This document shows, in pieces, positions 5,399 through 5,520 of a DNA stretch of 5,520 bases. The position numbers and the translations under genes are program-made. This DNA is from Clostridiales bacterium. Lineage in GTDB: Bacteria > Bacillota > Clostridia > Christensenellales > Aristaeellaceae. The number at the start of each line of letters is the position of its first letter. Position 1 is the first letter of the stretch. Where the stretch lies: the NCBI GenBank assembly GCA_004552515.1, contig SFOF01000159.1, positions 1-5,520 of the forward strand. The letters run 5' to 3'. The notes beneath the pieces are model-generated. The model did not search any database and was not told where the DNA came from. It saw only the letters and a program-made list of their open reading frames with translations.

Positions 5399-5520
5399 GC
5401 GCCGGTCGGGGGATGAAAAGCCCAGTGATTCGAAAAATTCTCTGAGCGGCCATGCCGTCTATCCTGAGGCCGAATCCCTTGGAATTTAAGCGCCGCGCCC
5501 GTGAAAAAGCGACAGGGAGC
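5399..5520. other. Non-coding tail, possible fragment of a dispersed intergenic repeat
   Basis: No supported gene lies in these 122 bases. Frames that stay open on either strand lack a ribosome binding site and family resemblance. The stretch ATCCTGAGGCCGAATCCC (about 5461-5478) recalls the short dispersed elements with a CCTGAG...GGATCC-type core common between genes in gut Clostridia, but with one copy in view this is only an impression. A 5-bp GGCGC/GCGCC hairpin spans the DUF4180 stop codon (5390-5403) without a T tract. Confidence 0.25.

Noticed and set aside
5390..5403. Hairpin across the DUF4180 stop codon as a terminator
   Set aside because: The stem is only 5 bp and no T tract follows.
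1..5520. CRISPR array, tRNA, rRNA, insertion sequence or phage attachment site
   Set aside because: No regularly spaced direct repeats, cloverleaf, rRNA-like stretch, transposase gene or paired terminal inverted repeats were seen.

Overview
The window is 5,520 bp of GC-rich bacterial DNA. It most likely comes from an anaerobic, gut-type member of the Bacillota (Clostridia in the broad sense). Supporting signs are strong AGGAGG-type ribosome binding sites, consensus vegetative promoters, U-tailed hairpin terminators, a DUF3502-type sugar-binding protein, a DUF4180 gene, Cys-rich enzymes and a secreted GLUG-repeat protein. The genus cannot be read from this sequence.

Left part (about 1-1800), minus strand: a gene for a secreted GLUG-repeat protein (821-1792) lies upstream of a short gene for an extracellular sugar-binding protein (162-698). 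The binding protein keeps its N-terminal ~136 and C-terminal ~37 residues but lacks most of its body, so it looks like an in-frame internal deletion remnant. It still has a good ribosome binding site and is followed by a clear terminator (110-151). A minus-strand promoter at 37-65 points out of the left edge.

Middle (1793-2214): a 422-bp intergenic region with no convincing gene. It holds two tandem near-consensus plus-strand promoters (1924-1952 and 2010-2038) and a leader that can fold into nested helices. The 5' end expected from the second promoter falls at the start of the closing helix.

Right part, plus strand: a compact three-gene operon with 15-nt gaps encodes a TIM-barrel sugar isomerase/epimerase (2215-3060), a Gfo/Idh/MocA NAD(P)-dependent oxidoreductase (3076-4152) and a second, different TIM-barrel isomerase/epimerase (4168-5025). 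An 11-bp hairpin terminator closes it (5047-5080). The set suggests oxidation of a sugar, inositol or glycoside to a keto intermediate, followed or preceded by isomerisation, epimerisation or elimination. The exact substrate cannot be told. A broken DUF4180 gene (5097-5398) and a short non-coding tail follow.

The most notable points are two separate genes with internal deletions within 5 kb, the double promoter with a structured leader ahead of the sugar operon, and the operon itself. I did not find a clearly new defence, mobile or RNA-guided system here.
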